DNA of 64,000 bases from Sphingomonas telluris (GCF_022568775.1 NZ_JAKZHW010000001.1:1426001-1490000); one strand, 5' to 3'. Positions 41,307 to 51,129 are shown, counted from the first letter of the stretch. Numbers and translations: made by a program. The notes: a model not told the origin generated them from the letters alone.

Positions 41307-41948
41307 ATGGCCGACCTCATCTTCTACACGAACCCGCAATCGCGTGGCCAAACGGTGCGCTGGATGCTGGAGGAGGTCGGCGCTCCCTACGACACCGAAA
41401 TCCTCGGCTACGGCACGAGCATGAAGGAAGAGCCGTATCTGTCGGTCAATCCCATGGGGAAGGTTCCGGCGATCAGGCACAAGGGCAAGGTCGTCACCGA
41501 AGTCGCCGCGATCTGCTGCTATCTCGCCGACGCCTTCCCGGAGGCGCGGCTTGCGCCCCCGACTTCAGATCGGGCCGACTACTACCGCTGGATCTTCTTT
41601 ACGTCTGGACCGATCGAGGCGGCGTTCAGCAACAAGGCCGCAGGCTGGGAGCCTACGCCCGAGCGCCAGCGCATGTTCGGCTATGGCAATTACGATCTGG
41701 CCATCAATACGCTCGAGAAGGCGCTGACCGGCCGGGAGTATATCGCTGCCGACCACTTCACGGCGGCGGACCTGTTCGTCGGCGCGAACGTCAACTTCAT
41801 GCTCGCCTTCAACCTGCTCGAGCCGCGCGAAGTCTTCGTCGATTACGCGCGGCGGATGACCGATCGGGACGCGTATCGCCGCGCACAAGAGATCGACGGC
41901 AGGCTCATCGCCGAAATGCAGGCCCAGCAGGCACCTCAGCCCGCCTGA
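41307..41948 (+). CDS. glutathione S-transferase family protein
   Basis: 213 residues. LIFYTNPQSRGQTVRWMLEEVG (Ser at the thiol-stabilising position), NPMGKVPAIRHKGKVVTEVAAICCYL, C-terminal helices EYIAADHFTAADLFVGANVNF. CAGGGAGAACGG precedes the ATG. Substrate unknown. Eight bases from the convergent hydrolase gene. Confidence 0.92.
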   Translation: MADLIFYTNPQSRGQTVRWMLEEVGAPYDTEILGYGTSMKEEPYLSVNPMGKVPAIRHKGKVVTEVAAICCYLADAFPEARLAPPTSDRADYYRWIFFTSGPIEAAFSNKAAGWEPTPERQRMFGYGNYDLAINTLEKALTGREYIAADHFTAADLFVGANVNFMLAFNLLEPREVFVDYARRMTDRDAYRRAQEIDGRLIAEMQAQQAPQPA

Positions 41949-41956
41949 CCCTCCCG

Positions 41957-42823
41957 TCAGCGCAGGCGCGCCCGGTACAATCGCAGCAGCTCAGCCCAGG
42001 CGCGTTCAGCAGCGGGCTCGTTGTAGGCTTGGCTTCCCGCCACGGTCCAGCCGTGGTCCGCAGGATAGACCTCAACCGTTGCCGGGCGCTTGGCGGCAGC
42101 GAACGCAGCCTTCAGCACTTCCTTCGCATCAGGCTGCTTCTCGTCGTCGTTGCGGGCGATGGCGACCAGGAAGTCGGCCTTGGTCTTGGGAATCAGCAGG
42201 TGCGGGCTGTTGGCGTCCTTCGTCACCAGGCCGCCGCCGTGGAAGCTTGCCACGGCACGGATGCGATTGGAGCGGACGGCTCCCGTGCGGAAGGCGAACG
42301 GGCCGCTGAAGCAATAGCCCTGGACGCCCGCGCCCTTCCGGCGATCGACCTGCTTCTGCTTGTCCAGGAACGCGAGGAACGCCGTCGCATCCGCGTCGAC
42401 ACGCGCGTCGGTCAGCGTGTCCTTCAGGCTCATGAGCTTGGCGCGGTCTTCCGGCTTGTTGAAGTCGATGGGGCCGGTCACGACCGGCGCGCGCTGCGTC
42501 CGGTAGAAGGGGTTGGGCACCAGCACAGTGTAGCCCGATGCCGCTAGCCGCCGTCCCATGTCGCGAAAGACCGGCCGCAGCCCCAGGATATCCGGGAACA
42601 TCAGGACGGCAGGCCAAGAGCCCGAACCGGCAGGGTGAAACAGCACCGCGTCGGCATGCCCGTCCGGCGTCGGCACGGTGACGTCAGTTTCGACGACCTC
42701 GGCCGCGAAGGCCATCCCCGGCAAGCCCGCCGCGGCTGCAGCTGAAGTGATTGTCAGGACGGCCGAGCGGCGCGTGAACGAGGCATCGACGATGAAACTC
42801 CGGTCATTGTCACTGTCGCACAT
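41957..42823 (-). CDS. dienelactone hydrolase family protein, probably Tat-exported
   Basis: 288 residues. N-terminus FTRRSAVLTITSAAAAAGLPG with twin Arg, then AFAAE, resembles a Tat signal. DLH fold: VLMFPDILGLRPVFRDMGRRLA, nucleophile Cys in GYCFSGP, catalytic His in PADHGWTV. Known: carboxymethylenebutenolidase-type hydrolysis, but exported members may have other esters as substrates. Confidence 0.88.
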   Translation of the reverse strand: MCDSDNDRSFIVDASFTRRSAVLTITSAAAAAGLPGMAFAAEVVETDVTVPTPDGHADAVLFHPAGSGSWPAVLMFPDILGLRPVFRDMGRRLAASGYTVLVPNPFYRTQRAPVVTGPIDFNKPEDRAKLMSLKDTLTDARVDADATAFLAFLDKQKQVDRRKGAGVQGYCFSGPFAFRTGAVRSNRIRAVASFHGGGLVTKDANSPHLLIPKTKADFLVAIARNDDEKQPDAKEVLKAAFAAAKRPATVEVYPADHGWTVAGSQAYNEPAAERAWAELLRLYRARLR

Positions 42824-42884
42824 GGAACGACTCCTTTGATACCGGTTCTGCGGCTCGCTCTTCGCAGTTGGACGCCCAAACGAA

Positions 42885-42914
42885 AAGGGCCGGCGGATCG
42901 CTCCCCCGGCCCTT
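42885..42914 (-). terminator. terminator of the BI-1 gene
   Basis: AAGGGCCGG and CCGGCCCTT form a perfect 9-bp stem around a 12-base loop; on the minus strand it ends in four T. It lies 22 bases after the BI-1 stop. Confidence 0.75.
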
Positions 42915-42936
42915 CCCTCTCTCGTGTCGCTATTGC

Positions 42937-43662
42937 TTAGCGGCGGTCACCCATGAACCTCAGCAGGAACATGAACATGTTCACGAAGTCGAGGTACAGG
43001 TTCAGCGCGCCCATGATCACGACTTTGCCCATCATGTCGCTGCCCGCGACGTAGGCGTACATGCTCTTGATCTTCTGCGTATCGTAGGCGGTCAGGCCCG
43101 CGAACAGCAGCACGCCGATGGCGCTAATGGCCAAGTCCATCGCCGGCGAGCGAAGGAACAGGTTGATCAGCATCGCGACAAGGAGCCCGATGACGCCCAT
43201 GATCAGGAACGTGCCGAAGCCGCTCAGGTCGCGCTTAGTCGTGTAGCCGTAGATGCTGAGACCAAGGAAACCGGCCGCCACCGCGAAGAAGGTCTGCGCG
43301 ATCGACACCCCGGTGTAGACCAGGAAGATCGAGGACATCGACAGGCCCATCGCGAAGGCGAAGGCCCAGAAGAGCATCTGGAGTGTGCCCGTCGACATGC
43401 GGTTGAGGCCGAAGCTCATCGCCATGACGAAGCCGAGCGGCGCCAGGATGATCACCCACTGCAGCGGCGTTCCGAGCACTTGCGCGGCAAAACCGGAGTT
43501 GGCGAACAGCAAGGCGACGATGCCGGTCAGCAGCACGCCCGAAGCCATGTAGTTGTAAACCGACAGCATGTAGGACCGGAGGCCCGCATCGCGGGCGGCG
43601 CGCGGAACGCCTACCGTAGCGGCATTCACGCCGGTCGTGCGCGGGTCAAACTGGTTCTGCAT
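42937..43662 (-). CDS. Bax inhibitor-1/YccA family membrane protein
   Basis: 241 residues from the ATG with AAAGGAGA before it (upstream Met at 43701 rejected). Seven hydrophobic helices, among them MASGVLLTGIVALLFA, WVIILAPLGFVMAM, MLFWAFAFAMGLS, FLIMGVIGLLVAMLI and AIGVLLFAGLTAYDTQKIK, the last being the diagnostic BI-1 stretch with conserved Asp. Known: pH-dependent calcium leak in a bacterial homologue; interacts with FtsH in E. coli YccA. Inner membrane. Confidence 0.93.
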   Translation of the reverse strand: MQNQFDPRTTGVNAATVGVPRAARDAGLRSYMLSVYNYMASGVLLTGIVALLFANSGFAAQVLGTPLQWVIILAPLGFVMAMSFGLNRMSTGTLQMLFWAFAFAMGLSMSSIFLVYTGVSIAQTFFAVAAGFLGLSIYGYTTKRDLSGFGTFLIMGVIGLLVAMLINLFLRSPAMDLAISAIGVLLFAGLTAYDTQKIKSMYAYVAGSDMMGKVVIMGALNLYLDFVNMFMFLLRFMGDRR

Positions 43663-43791
43663 TTCATCTCCTTTGTGGCGGACAAGAGGCCCGTCACTCA
43701 CGGAATATCGTGAATGGCTGAATTGCTTTCAAGCAAAACCGGACATGGAAGCTTACGAGGAACGGTTGACGTCGATTATACTTGTATCGCC

Positions 43792-44817
43792 ATGGCCAGC
43801 CGCCGCTCCGAAAACCTCCCGCCCGTGACCATTGTCATCGAGTGGGAAAACGCCATCGATGTCGAGGACAAATGGACTGCCGCCGCCATGGCAGCGCTCG
43901 AGCAGGAGCTTGAAACGGCCGGCCCGAAAATGGCCCAAAAGCCGAGAGTTACCTACCTTTTCGACAAGAATTCAGTCGCACCCGGAACGATCGAAAGGGC
44001 GCTGGATAGCGCCGCGCCGAACATGGCCAAAGTCGCAGATCTGGAGATCGTTCCGACCGACGGACTGACCTACTACAAGCTCAAGAACTTCGGGATCGGC
44101 CGCGCGAAAACTAACATTTCGATCATGCTCGACAGCGATGCTGCCCCCCAGCCGGGGTGGCTCGAAGCGCTCCTGAAGCCCTTCTCAGACCCCGAAATCG
44201 TTGCGGTCGGGGGATTCACGGTGCTCGGTTACGACGATTTCTTGTCGAAGACTTTCGCTCTCAGCTGGATCTTCAACCTGCGCGATGAGCGGGAGAAGAC
44301 GGAGAAGCGGCAGAAGATTCACGCCAACAATTGCGCGGTCAGGACGGCGTTCTTCCGCGAGCACTCCTTCCCCGATCTGCCGGCATTCAAGAAGCAATGC
44401 GGCTTCTGGCTGCGCGATCTGAGCGCCCAAGGCTTCAAGTTCGTCCGCACCGCGGATGCCATGACCATCCACGCCCCCCACCCCGGCTATCGCTTCCTTG
44501 CGTGGCGCGCTTGGACGATGGGGATGGATCGCGATTACCAAGCCTTCCAGACCGACACCCAGAGCAAAAGCGGCCGCATCGGCTTCGCCTTTGGCTTCTT
44601 CGGCAAGAAGGTTGGCAAGTCCTGGTCGCGGATCCTGAAGAAGGGGAAGAAGGTCGATCTGCCGGTGTGGCAGCGTCCGGCCGCGATGGCGGTCGCGCTC
44701 GGATTCTACGGGGTCGGCCTCGTCGGCGAGATCAAGAGCGCGCTGACCCGGGAGTTCGAGCCGATCCAGCCGCAGCCGCGCGAGACGCCATCGCGGAAAA
44801 CCGTTGCCGCCGGATAG
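43792..44817 (+). CDS. family 2 glycosyltransferase
   Basis: 341 residues from MASRRSENLPPVTIVIEWENA. GT-A fold: VTIVIEWEN, IMLDSDAAPQPGWLEALL with DxD-like DSD metal site, CGFWLRDLSAQGFKFVRTADAMTIH. Hydrophobic stretch near the C-terminus (AAMAVALGFYGVGLVGEI) may associate with membrane. Activated sugar and acceptor unknown. The 3' end overlaps the convergent glycosyltransferase by 86 bases. Confidence 0.8.
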   Translation: MASRRSENLPPVTIVIEWENAIDVEDKWTAAAMAALEQELETAGPKMAQKPRVTYLFDKNSVAPGTIERALDSAAPNMAKVADLEIVPTDGLTYYKLKNFGIGRAKTNISIMLDSDAAPQPGWLEALLKPFSDPEIVAVGGFTVLGYDDFLSKTFALSWIFNLRDEREKTEKRQKIHANNCAVRTAFFREHSFPDLPAFKKQCGFWLRDLSAQGFKFVRTADAMTIHAPHPGYRFLAWRAWTMGMDRDYQAFQTDTQSKSGRIGFAFGFFGKKVGKSWSRILKKGKKVDLPVWQRPAAMAVALGFYGVGLVGEIKSALTREFEPIQPQPRETPSRKTVAAG

Positions 44818-45727
44818 CGCGGCGGGCGAGCTCTTTCGTCCCGGAAGCGAAAAGGCTCGCCGTCTTCCGGCGTCCAAAGTGATCGATGATCATGGTGGCT
44901 TCGGTACGGACCTGGCTAAGCTGTCCCTGCCGCAGCAGGAGCAACACATGCCGCGTCAGGTCGCGCGAAATGCCGCTGCGATAGGCACGTTCTTCCACGT
45001 AGTTCGGGTGGCGAGCCGCGAGATCGAGTGTGGTCGGCACGAAGGTGGGATCGGCTGAAATTCCGTCGGCGGACCAATGCTTCACCCACAGGACTGCGTC
45101 CGTTGCCCCGCAGTTTGCGACCTCGCTCAGCCGGATCAGAAAATCCATGTCCTGGCGGCGCGTGACGTTCTCGTCGAACAGGCCCGCGCGAAAGGCTGCG
45201 TCTCGCCGAACCGTGATTGCGGATGTCGATTTCCAAAGCTCGCGACCGAAGAGTCGCCTGCGGAATTCGGATGTCGATGCAATCCGCGGATTGTACCGCG
45301 TCCGGGTCGAGCCAGGGGAGAATTTCACGAAGCTGTCCACGAGGACGTCGAGCTCGGGCCTTTGCTCGAACTCGGAAACGACCGTGGAGAGCTTGTGCGG
45401 CAGAAGAGCGTCGTCGCTGTCGAGGAAAGCCACCAGGTCGGAGCGCGCCGCGCGGATACCGGCATTACGGGCGGCGTTGCTTCCTGCATGTTCATCGAGC
45501 TCGATCACCCGCACATGCCCTTCGCCATACCCGCGAGCGACGTCCGCCGAGCCGTCGCTCGACCGGTCATCGACGACGATCAGCTCGAAGTCCTGCAAAT
45601 CCTGCGACAGCACGCTGTCGATGGCGCGCGAAAGCACGCTGGACTGAAACGCGCGACAAAGATTCAACCTCGCGATTGAGGCCAATTCAATCGATACCTG
45701 AGCCAGTCTGAACAATCGGGAACTCAC
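44732..45727 (-). CDS. family 2 glycosyltransferase with atypical N-terminus
   Basis: 331 residues; start GTG at 45727. From residue ~33 the GT-A signature is good: LSRAIDSVLSQDLQDFELIVVDDRSSDGS, NAARNAGIRAARSDLVAFLDSDD (DxD), RRQDMDFLIRLSE. But the first strand, normally of the form VSVVIPTYNR, is replaced by VSIELASIARLNLCRAFQSS; the motif contributing to nucleotide binding is missing, hinting at a small frameshift or replaced 5' end. The C-terminal ~80 residues are basic and overlap the opposite gene. May be impaired. Confidence 0.75.
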   Translation of the reverse strand: MSSRLFRLAQVSIELASIARLNLCRAFQSSVLSRAIDSVLSQDLQDFELIVVDDRSSDGSADVARGYGEGHVRVIELDEHAGSNAARNAGIRAARSDLVAFLDSDDALLPHKLSTVVSEFEQRPELDVLVDSFVKFSPGSTRTRYNPRIASTSEFRRRLFGRELWKSTSAITVRRDAAFRAGLFDENVTRRQDMDFLIRLSEVANCGATDAVLWVKHWSADGISADPTFVPTTLDLAARHPNYVEERAYRSGISRDLTRHVLLLLRQGQLSQVRTEATMIIDHFGRRKTASLFASGTKELARRAIRRQRFSAMASRAAAAGSARTPGSARS

Positions 45728-45740
45728 CTAGGTCCCTCTG

Positions 45741-46274
45741 ATGCATCGCCTATTCGTCGCCATCCGTCCGCCGGAGGATGTCCGGGACGTCCTAGTCGAC
45801 GCCATGGACGACAGTCCGGCGCTGCGCTGGGTCGGCGATGAGCAGCTTCATCTGACCCTGCGATTCATCGGTGAAGTGGACCGCCCGCTGGCGAACGACA
45901 TCACTGCGGCCTTGGGTGCCATTCGCGCCCCGAAGTTCGAGCTTCGTGTTCGGGGGGTTGGCAAGTTCGAGCGCCGGAATGGCGGCGCGCTATGGGCAGC
46001 GGTGGAGCCTCGGGAGCCAGTCGTTGCCCTTGCGGCCAAGGTCGAACGAGCACTTCAGCAAGCCGGTCTCGACGCAGAGCACCGGGCGTTCGCGCCCCAC
46101 ATTACCCTCGCCCGCTGGAACCGCGGAAGTGGAGAGGCTGTGGAATCGTTCGTTCGCCGCAATTCAACACTCGCGTCCGACCCGTTCGAGATCGACAGCT
46201 TCATCCTCTACGAGAGTCACCTCTCGCGGCACGGCGCGCATTACGAGGAAGTCGCGAACTATGCGCTAACGTAA
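45741..46274 (+). CDS. thpR: RNA 2',3'-cyclic phosphodiesterase
   Basis: 177 residues. Two HxT(x) motifs, LHLTLRFIGEV (His ~42) and PHITLARW (His ~125), define the 2H phosphoesterase/LigT family. Opening MHRLFVAIRPP is typical. Opens 2',3'-cyclic phosphates on RNA ends. Divergent from the glycosyltransferase by 13 bases. Confidence 0.92.
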   Translation: MHRLFVAIRPPEDVRDVLVDAMDDSPALRWVGDEQLHLTLRFIGEVDRPLANDITAALGAIRAPKFELRVRGVGKFERRNGGALWAAVEPREPVVALAAKVERALQQAGLDAEHRAFAPHITLARWNRGSGEAVESFVRRNSTLASDPFEIDSFILYESHLSRHGAHYEEVANYALT

Positions 46275-46284
46275 GCGGAAAGAA

Positions 46285-46312
46285 TGCGCGGCCGAGGATG
46301 CTCAGCCGCGCA
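46285..46312. terminator. hairpin between convergent thpR and M13 genes
   Basis: TGCGCGGC and GCCGCGCA make a perfect 8-bp stem with a 12-base loop in the 70-base gap between the two stops. No clear U-run on either strand, so termination strength is doubtful. Confidence 0.45.
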
Positions 46313-46344
46313 CTCCCTCGACGATCCGGGCGAGCGGTCGCCGA

Positions 46345-48393
46345 TTACCAAATGCGAACGCGCTGTTCCGGCGCGATGTAGAACTTGGAGTCCGGACCGA
46401 TCCCGAACGCCGCGTACCAGGCGTCGAGGTTCCGGAGAGGTCCGATGACGCGGTACCGGCGGGGGCTGTGCGGGTCGGACGCGACCTGAGTCTTGATCGC
46501 ATCGTCGCGCTGCTTGCCGCGCCATGCCTGCGCAAAGGCCAGGAAGAAGCGCTGGTCGCCCGTGAGCCCGTCGATCACCGGTGCCGGCTTCCCGTTCAGC
46601 GACATCTGATATGCAGTGTAGGCGACCTCCAGGCCGGACATGTCGCCGATATTCTCGCCCATGGTCAGGTCGCCATTGATGAACACGCCGGGCGCCGCCT
46701 CATAAGACGAGTATTGCTTTCCGAGAGCGTCCGTCAGCTTCTTGAAGCGCTCTGCGTCACCCTTGGTCCACCAGTCGCGGACGGCTCCGTTCTCGTCGAC
46801 CTTGCGGCCCTGGTCGTCGAAGCCGTGCATGATCTCGTGCCCAATGATCGCGCCGGCCGCGCCGTAGTTCACGGCGGCGTCAGCCTGCGGATCGAAGAAC
46901 GGGGGCTGCAGGATGCCGGCGGGGAAGACGATCTTGTTCTCGAGAAAGCCATTGTAGGCGTCGACCGTGGCCGGGCTCATCGCCCACTTCTTGCGGTCGA
47001 CCGGCTTGTTGAGGTCGTCGAGCTGATAGTCCCATTCGAAGGCCGCGCTGCGCTTGATGTTACCGTAGAGGTCGTCGGGCTTCATGACGAGCTTCGAATA
47101 ATCGCGGAACTTGGCGGGATAGCCGACCATCACGTCCATCCTGGCGAGCTTCGCAAGCGCCGCCTGCTTGGTCGCGTCCTCCATCCAGCTGTTGCCTTGG
47201 ATGCGCTTCGCCGCCGCCCGCTTCAGGTTGGCGACCAACTCTTCCATCATCGTCTTGGACTGGGCCGGGAAGTAACGGTCGACGTAGGTCTTCCCGAGGA
47301 GCTCGCCGAGGCGCCCGTCGACCTCGCCGATGCCGCGGCGCCAACGCGGACGGAGCTCTTTCGCGCCGTTCAGGGCCTTCGTGAACTCGAACTTGCTGTC
47401 GACAAACCGCTTGGACAAATAATTCGAAGCCTGGTCAGCAACCTTGAAGCGCTCCCACGTTTTCAGCGTCTCGAGCGGCGTCTTCTCATAAAGCGCGGCC
47501 ATCGCTTTCACCGCCGTATTGTCACCAACGATCATGTGCGGCGACAGAACCTTCGTCTCATGAAGATAGCCGTCCCAGTCGAACTGCGGCGCGTAGGCCT
47601 TCAGCTGCACGAGCGTCATCGGATTGTTGAGCTTGTCGATGTCCCGAAGGTCGGCCTGCGGCCACGAGATCTTAGCGATCTCGGTCTCGAACGCGAGCAC
47701 CTGCTCCGCCGCCGCTGAGGCATTGGGCGTGCCGATCATGTCCAGGGTGCGCTGGATGTAGGCGCGATAGGCCTCGCGCTGCGGCTTGTACTTGTCCGTC
47801 AGGTAGTAATCGCGATCGGGCAGCCCCATTCCGGAGGTCGCCACGAAAGCGATGTTCATGGTTGGGTTCGCTGGATCCGGAAGGACGCCCAGTCCGAAAA
47901 CGGTCGATCCGAACTCCCGCGCGGAGGCGGCCATGAAGTGCGTCATGTCCGCCTTCGACTTGATCGTGGCGACCCGATCCAAGTCGGCCTTAAGCGGAGA
48001 CGCGTCGAGCTGCTCCAGCCGCGTCTCATCCATGTAGCTTGCGTAGAAGGCGCCTAGCTGGCTGTCTTTCGGAGCTCTTGTGACGATGGAGCGGAGCCGC
48101 TCCTGGTTGCGGTCGTTGACCTCTGATCCGACACCGTTCTGGGACTTGTCGGCAGGGATTTCGTTCTCGTCCATCCACTTGCCGCTTGCGTAGCGCTGGA
48201 AGTCGTCGCCCGGCTTCACGGACGTGTCACGCGTGGCGATGTCCACGCCCCAGGTGCCGTAGCGCACGACCTGCGGCTGGCTGCCGGTTGCAGCGGCAGC
48301 GCCTGATGTATTCTGCGCGACAGCCGGCACCGACGCGAGAATGCTTCCGGCAAGAACGATGGCGCCGAGGCGCAGCTTGGTCCGACCGATCAT
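46345..48393 (-). CDS. secreted M13-family (neprilysin-like) metallopeptidase
   Basis: 682 residues from the second of two adjacent Met codons, which has GGGGG five bases upstream. Signal peptide LRLGAIVLAGSILASVPAVAQ. Zinc site GHEIMHGFDDQG (HExxH), third ligand in GENIGDMSGLEVAY, and the family ending PEQRVRIW. N-terminal M13 domain with GDDFQRYASGKWMDE. Degrades peptides below ~40 residues; cell envelope. Neighbour GH9 gene is separately started. Confidence 0.94.
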   Translation of the reverse strand: MIGRTKLRLGAIVLAGSILASVPAVAQNTSGAAAATGSQPQVVRYGTWGVDIATRDTSVKPGDDFQRYASGKWMDENEIPADKSQNGVGSEVNDRNQERLRSIVTRAPKDSQLGAFYASYMDETRLEQLDASPLKADLDRVATIKSKADMTHFMAASAREFGSTVFGLGVLPDPANPTMNIAFVATSGMGLPDRDYYLTDKYKPQREAYRAYIQRTLDMIGTPNASAAAEQVLAFETEIAKISWPQADLRDIDKLNNPMTLVQLKAYAPQFDWDGYLHETKVLSPHMIVGDNTAVKAMAALYEKTPLETLKTWERFKVADQASNYLSKRFVDSKFEFTKALNGAKELRPRWRRGIGEVDGRLGELLGKTYVDRYFPAQSKTMMEELVANLKRAAAKRIQGNSWMEDATKQAALAKLARMDVMVGYPAKFRDYSKLVMKPDDLYGNIKRSAAFEWDYQLDDLNKPVDRKKWAMSPATVDAYNGFLENKIVFPAGILQPPFFDPQADAAVNYGAAGAIIGHEIMHGFDDQGRKVDENGAVRDWWTKGDAERFKKLTDALGKQYSSYEAAPGVFINGDLTMGENIGDMSGLEVAYTAYQMSLNGKPAPVIDGLTGDQRFFLAFAQAWRGKQRDDAIKTQVASDPHSPRRYRVIGPLRNLDAWYAAFGIGPDSKFYIAPEQRVRIW

Positions 48394-48501
48394 CATATCC
48401 CCCAAATCCTTGATTTGACGGGGCAACTTCGGCCGTCGACTCCTCAGCTTACAGCCGGCATCGACCAACGGTCGACTGCCGTCGATGAGATGCGGGCGGA
48501 G

Positions 48502-50994
48502 CTATGGATTCCTGGTCTCTTTCGCGCGCCTTTCGGCCAGCAGATCGAGCGCCGCATGAACGAGTGCCGAGTAAGTCGGCGTCATGTTTACGACATACTC
48601 ATTCTCGCCCCAGAAGAACGGCCAGTCTTCGCTATTCTCCGGCAGGTCGGGCTTGATCACGAGCACGCCGGGTACCACTCCGCCAGCGATGAAGCTGAAG
48701 TCGGCGCGGTTGTTGCCGTAGGCGACCTCCTTGGAGACGGTGCCGACGCCGGACACGAATGACAGGTCCGAGCCTGGGTGTGTCCCCTGGATGTAGTTCA
48801 GCGCGGCGAACGCTGCCGAACCGTCGCTCAGGTCCGGAAACGTCTTGTGCACGAGATAATCGAGCAAGCCGTATTGCATTACCTGCCCGTTGCCCGCCCA
48901 GCCGCCTTCCGTGATCGGTACTCCGTAGGGGTTCGGGCGCGGCCACTGCTTTGCTTCGTTCGCTCGAAGCGCGACGATTTTCGCTCTTACCGCGGCTTGG
49001 TACGCTTGCGGCATCACCGGGACGGCCCGAAGCGCGTCGCCGATCACGACCGGATATTTGTCAGCCACCGTGGGCCAAAGCTGATCGACGGCTGCGGCGT
49101 ACTCCGCGTCCTTCGTGGTCAGCAGAAGCTCAACCGCAGCCCCGAATTTTTCCGCTTCGACCGGTCCGCCGGTCGTGTTGCCGTGACTGAAGGTGAAGGG
49201 CGGATGCGACTGCTCGTCGGCCCAGATGCGCTTTGCATTCTCGAGGCACTTCGCGGCCAGGCGATCGTCGTAACCGCCGAGAACCCGAGCGGCCGCGGCC
49301 AGTGCCGCCGCCGAACCATAGTTGAGGGCGGAAGCGCGGCTAGTGAAGGCCCAGCGATCGTCCTTGGTCCCCACCCGAGCGTCCGTCTTGCTGGCGGCAT
49401 CCCCGAGATGCGTATATTGGGCAACATCCGGCTCGACGATGCCATGGATCGCGAAGCCGACATTGTCCTGCTGCGCGAGCAATTGCAGCACGCCATGCTC
49501 GACCTGCTGCAGATAGTCCGGCTTCCCGTCCGGGACATGCATTTCGACCCGGCGGAGCTTCTGGTCGATGAGCGTTTCGTCCCGAACAGGGCGGTAGCGC
49601 TCGTACGTCTCGACCAGTTGCCTGATCACTGCGTATTGAGTCTGGGTCCGGATGTCGAAGTCACCGGCATCCAGCCACCCACCGCCAGCTAGTCCGGGAA
49701 TGTGCTCGCCCGGCTTGTATTTCGTGTCGGTCGTGGATCCCTGCCGGTAGAGATCGATGTGCTCGTCATTGACCGGCGCCTGCAGCGCGTCGTCGCGATG
49801 AGACTCACCATGCCACACGCGATAGGCCTCATTGACCAGCATGTGGTCCATCTGGACGTTCATGTAGACGTCCAGACCAAGGTGCCACGCATCGGAGTAG
49901 ACGTCGGGCGCTATGCGGAACGTCGCGGTCCTGGTCCCGCCATATTCGAGCCGGTAGATTCCGGATGTCCGGACGGATGAGAAATCGAACGTCCGGTAGT
50001 TGTAGCGGAGATATTTGCCCCAGGGCTTTGGTGCGGCAGTCAGTGCAACGGCTGAGCTCCCGTCGGCATTGATCCGAACGAGCTTCGCCTGGCCTCCGGC
50101 GGACGCGTTCGCGTCAAGCTCGATGACCGCGACCTTGCGTTGCTCCGGCGCGTAACCCAGTTGGCTGTGGCCGATGACCGGCGCTCGCACCCAAGTGGGA
50201 TCGCTGCTCGCTTCGATCGTCCATTCGAGCGCCTTGCCGGTGCGCTGTGCGGGTAGAGCGCCGCGCAGAACGAACCAGCCATTGTTCGCCTGGTTTCGCC
50301 CGTCATACATGTCGATGGTCCCGCCATCCGACCGCAACGTCACCCGGTGAGCCTCGTCCTCGGGAGCGAGCACGATCGTCTGCCCGCTTGCAAGTGGAAG
50401 CGGTTCGGCACCCGGCCCGATGTCCCGGCCGCTCGATGGCTGCCTCGCTCCGCCTGCGGCCATGTTCGACGCGGGATGCAACGGGAACGTTCCGGCCGTT
50501 CCGCCTGCCATGAAGCTTTTGTGGAAGTAGGCGGACGGCTTGAATTCGAGGTTGAAGCCCGCCTTGCCGGCCAAGGCTTCCGGCAGAGGCTGGTCCAGTA
50601 TCACCGAGACGGCAAGCGCCCTGCCTCGTGCCTCGGTGTGGATCCGATAGCGGAAACCAAAACTGGCATATTCGAGCAGGACATCGGTCGCGCCGGTCCT
50701 CGGATCGACCTTGCGCTCGACCATCCGGCCGATCCGGTCCCACTGCCCGGGCGTCGCGGACAGGCGCACGTCGCCGTTGGTGGCGATGCGGTTGCCGCGC
50801 TGGACGATTTCGACGCCGCTGATCTTGGAATCCGCGAACAGGCCATCGTACCAATTGTTGAACACGAGATAGTTCACGCCGCGCGCTTCCAGATAGCCCG
50901 CTGCGCTAGGTTTCAGATCCTGATCCGCGGCTCTCGCCGGCGTAATCAAGCAAAGCAGAACTGCCGCACTCAACAGCATACGCGTCTTCGGCAT
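48502..50994 (-). CDS. glycoside hydrolase family 9 protein with N-terminal Ig-like domain
   Basis: 830 residues from ATG 50994 (GGGAAGAG upstream). Signal peptide MLLSAAVLLCLITPARA. Residues ~30-275 are an unassigned beta-rich domain. A cellulase-N-like Ig domain starts at about IGHSQLGYAPEQRKVAV. GH9 catalytic region: GGWLDAGDFDIRTQTQYAV (general-base Asp pair), SHGNTTGG, and near the C-terminus FFWGENEYVVNM (acid Glu). Family members cleave beta-1,4 glucans or glucosaminides. The target polymer cannot be told; periplasmic or secreted. Confidence 0.88.
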   Translation of the reverse strand: MPKTRMLLSAAVLLCLITPARAADQDLKPSAAGYLEARGVNYLVFNNWYDGLFADSKISGVEIVQRGNRIATNGDVRLSATPGQWDRIGRMVERKVDPRTGATDVLLEYASFGFRYRIHTEARGRALAVSVILDQPLPEALAGKAGFNLEFKPSAYFHKSFMAGGTAGTFPLHPASNMAAGGARQPSSGRDIGPGAEPLPLASGQTIVLAPEDEAHRVTLRSDGGTIDMYDGRNQANNGWFVLRGALPAQRTGKALEWTIEASSDPTWVRAPVIGHSQLGYAPEQRKVAVIELDANASAGGQAKLVRINADGSSAVALTAAPKPWGKYLRYNYRTFDFSSVRTSGIYRLEYGGTRTATFRIAPDVYSDAWHLGLDVYMNVQMDHMLVNEAYRVWHGESHRDDALQAPVNDEHIDLYRQGSTTDTKYKPGEHIPGLAGGGWLDAGDFDIRTQTQYAVIRQLVETYERYRPVRDETLIDQKLRRVEMHVPDGKPDYLQQVEHGVLQLLAQQDNVGFAIHGIVEPDVAQYTHLGDAASKTDARVGTKDDRWAFTSRASALNYGSAAALAAAARVLGGYDDRLAAKCLENAKRIWADEQSHPPFTFSHGNTTGGPVEAEKFGAAVELLLTTKDAEYAAAVDQLWPTVADKYPVVIGDALRAVPVMPQAYQAAVRAKIVALRANEAKQWPRPNPYGVPITEGGWAGNGQVMQYGLLDYLVHKTFPDLSDGSAAFAALNYIQGTHPGSDLSFVSGVGTVSKEVAYGNNRADFSFIAGGVVPGVLVIKPDLPENSEDWPFFWGENEYVVNMTPTYSALVHAALDLLAERRAKETRNP

Positions 50995-51099
50995 CGCTCT
51001 TCCCTGTAACTCTCCGAATGTGAGCGCTAACATGCCCGATTAGGCGAAGGGAAGCTGGTTGCAGTTTGCGACGACTGCACCCATCTAAACAAAGCCGCG

Positions 51100-51127
51100 T
51101 TGACCATCAGCTGTGGCTCGCTACAAT
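51100..51127 (+). promoter_or_regulatory. uvrA promoter
   Basis: TTGACC (51100-51105) and TACAAT (51122-51127) separated by 16 bases match housekeeping -35/-10 elements. The start codon is 29 bases after the -10. Confidence 0.75.
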
Positions 51128-51129
51128 CA

